DNA from: Pseudomonadota bacterium | GTDB lineage: Bacteria; Pseudomonadota; Gammaproteobacteria; Xanthomonadales; Xanthomonadaceae | Length of the DNA stretch: 6,205 bases | Reading direction: 5' to 3' | Assembly: GCA_019348095.1 (NCBI GenBank) | Contig: JAHWKC010000142.1 | Coordinates: forward strand, 1 to 6,205 | Shown here: piece after piece, positions 5,498 through 6,205 of the stretch | Numbering within the stretch: position 1 is the stretch's first letter | How the letters are laid out: every line of letters starts with the position of its first letter | The notes under the pieces: generated by a model | The model's database searches: none | Told to the model about the DNA's origin: nothing | What the model saw: the letters and a program-made list of their open reading frames with translations, nothing else | Program-made: the position numbers and the translations under genes

Positions 5498-6177
5498 CAC
5501 CGCTCCTGAGGCGTGGCGCCGTCAAAGCGCACCGCGGTGGCGCCGGTGACCGGACCGATCTGGGCGCTGCGGTGCACGTGCAGGCTCACCTCATGCTCGA
5601 ACACCAGCTCGCCGTCGACGCGTGCATCGGGCCCGATGATCACCCGCGGCGTGCTGCGCTTCATGCTGAACCAGCGCATGCCCGGCTTGTGGTAGCGGAT
5701 ACCGCCGCGCACGTGCGAGCCGGCGCCGACGGTGACGTCGCCGCTGACCGTCTCGATGCCGCCGGCCAGGTCGGTGTCGACCAGGCCGATGGAGCCGTTG
5801 ACCGTCTCGATGCTGCCGCCGATGTCGCCGCCACGATCGATGAAGATCCCGCCATTGACCGTGCTCACGTCACCGGCAATGCGTGCGTTCTCCGCCACGC
5901 GGATGCCGCCGTTGACCGTCGACAGGCTGTCGACCTGGATGTCGGCGCCGGCCCGGATCGCGCCGTTGACGGTGCCGGCGTCGCGCACGCTCGCGCCATC
6001 GTCGATGCGGATGCTGCCGTTGACCGTCTCAAGATCGCCATAGGACTGGCCTGTATCGGCGGAAATGCTGCCGTTGACCTTACTGATGCTCTGCTGGGCC
6101 AGTGCGGCCGGTGCGGTCGCCAGCACGGCCATTCCGATGGCGAGCGAAAGAGCGAGAGCGGTGCGGGTGCGCTTCAT
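5497..6177 (-). CDS. Exported TVNG-repeat protein, predicted beta-solenoid; function unknown
   Basis: 226 residues. Residues 1-27 are a signal peptide (MKRTR basic start, hydrophobic core, ALA/QQ cleavage), so the product is periplasmic or surface-located. Seven repeats follow, each carrying VNG(S/A/G)I or the variant VSGDV, with VNG/VSG starting at residues 34, 52, 70, 88, 107, 126 and 144. The 18-19-residue period with alternating hydrophobic positions is what one expects from a right-handed beta-helix, like DUF4097-type and bactofilin-like solenoids. The tail ~178-226 (PRVIIGPDARVDGELVFEHE) resembles a capping region of such proteins. No catalytic motif or cysteine is seen. ATG 6177 has AAGGAA 6 bases upstream. 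Its stop abuts the hairpin array that separates it from the M28 gene on the same strand. Export and repeat structure are secure; the role (structural or adhesin-like) is a guess. Confidence 0.88.
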   Translation of the reverse strand: MKRTRTALALSLAIGMAVLATAPAALAQQSISKVNGSISADTGQSYGDLETVNGSIRIDDGASVRDAGTVNGAIRAGADIQVDSLSTVNGGIRVAENARIAGDVSTVNGGIFIDRGGDIGGSIETVNGSIGLVDTDLAGGIETVSGDVTVGAGSHVRGGIRYHKPGMRWFSMKRSTPRVIIGPDARVDGELVFEHEVSLHVHRSAQIGPVTGATAVRFDGATPQER

Positions 6178-6183
6178 GGTCGA

Positions 6184-6189
6184 TTCCTT
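6184..6189 (-). promoter_or_regulatory. Ribosome binding site of the TVNG-repeat gene
   Basis: AAGGAA on the minus strand, 6 bases before ATG 6177. Only 28 bases upstream of the start are in the window, so whether the gene has its own promoter or belongs to an operon entering from the right cannot be told. Confidence 0.75.
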
Positions 6190-6205
6190 ATGGTCGAGTC
6201 GGGTG

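Noticed and set aside
5732..6043. Plus-strand repetitive frame reading PLTVS-type repeats
   Set aside because: Mirror image of the TVNG repeats on the coding minus strand; no ribosome site or signal.

Overview
The window looks like chromosomal DNA of a high-GC gammaproteobacterium of the Xanthomonadaceae/Lysobacteraceae (Xanthomonas, Lysobacter or Luteimonas type). The evidence is the strong G/C preference at third codon positions, a secreted proteinase K-like subtilase with C-terminal PPC-type domains, a CysB-type LysR regulator, and a large periplasmic M28 lipoprotein peptidase. The assignment rests on remembered family resemblance, not a search.

Layout: (1) Positions 1-1905, minus strand: a secreted S8 serine protease starting at GTG 1905. 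It has signal peptide, I9 propeptide, complete catalytic domain, PPC domain and the start of a second beta domain. Its reading frame stays open to the window edge, but protein-like homology stops near position 165, and the last ~165 bases look like unrelated, more GC-rich DNA (contig chimera or real rearrangement). (2) Positions 1906-2405: a 500-base divergent intergenic region without a convincing gene. It holds a regularly spaced CTTAT/ATAAG motif set and two small palindromes. (3) Positions 2406-3389, plus strand: a CysB-like LysR regulator whose predicted ligand loop departs from classical CysB. (4) Positions 3390-3495: convergent gap with a strong 13-position hairpin, probably a shared terminator. 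(5) Positions 3496-5190, minus strand: an M28 zinc aminopeptidase-like lipoprotein with a PA domain. (6) Positions 5191-5496: a non-coding region dominated by an array of short GC-rich hairpins arranged as a large inverted repeat (REP/BIME- or MITE-like). (7) Positions 5497-6177, minus strand: a secreted protein made of seven 18-19-residue TVNG repeats, predicted to be a beta-solenoid.

Three of the four proteins are exported and two are peptidases, so the window has an extracytoplasmic protein-degradation flavour. The LysR gene is transcribed divergently from the subtilase and may regulate it, but the sequence does not prove this. I found no tRNA, rRNA, CRISPR array, transposase or phage gene. 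The most unusual structures are the hairpin array at 5240-5497, the TVNG solenoid gene, and the abrupt breakpoint in the protease C-terminus.
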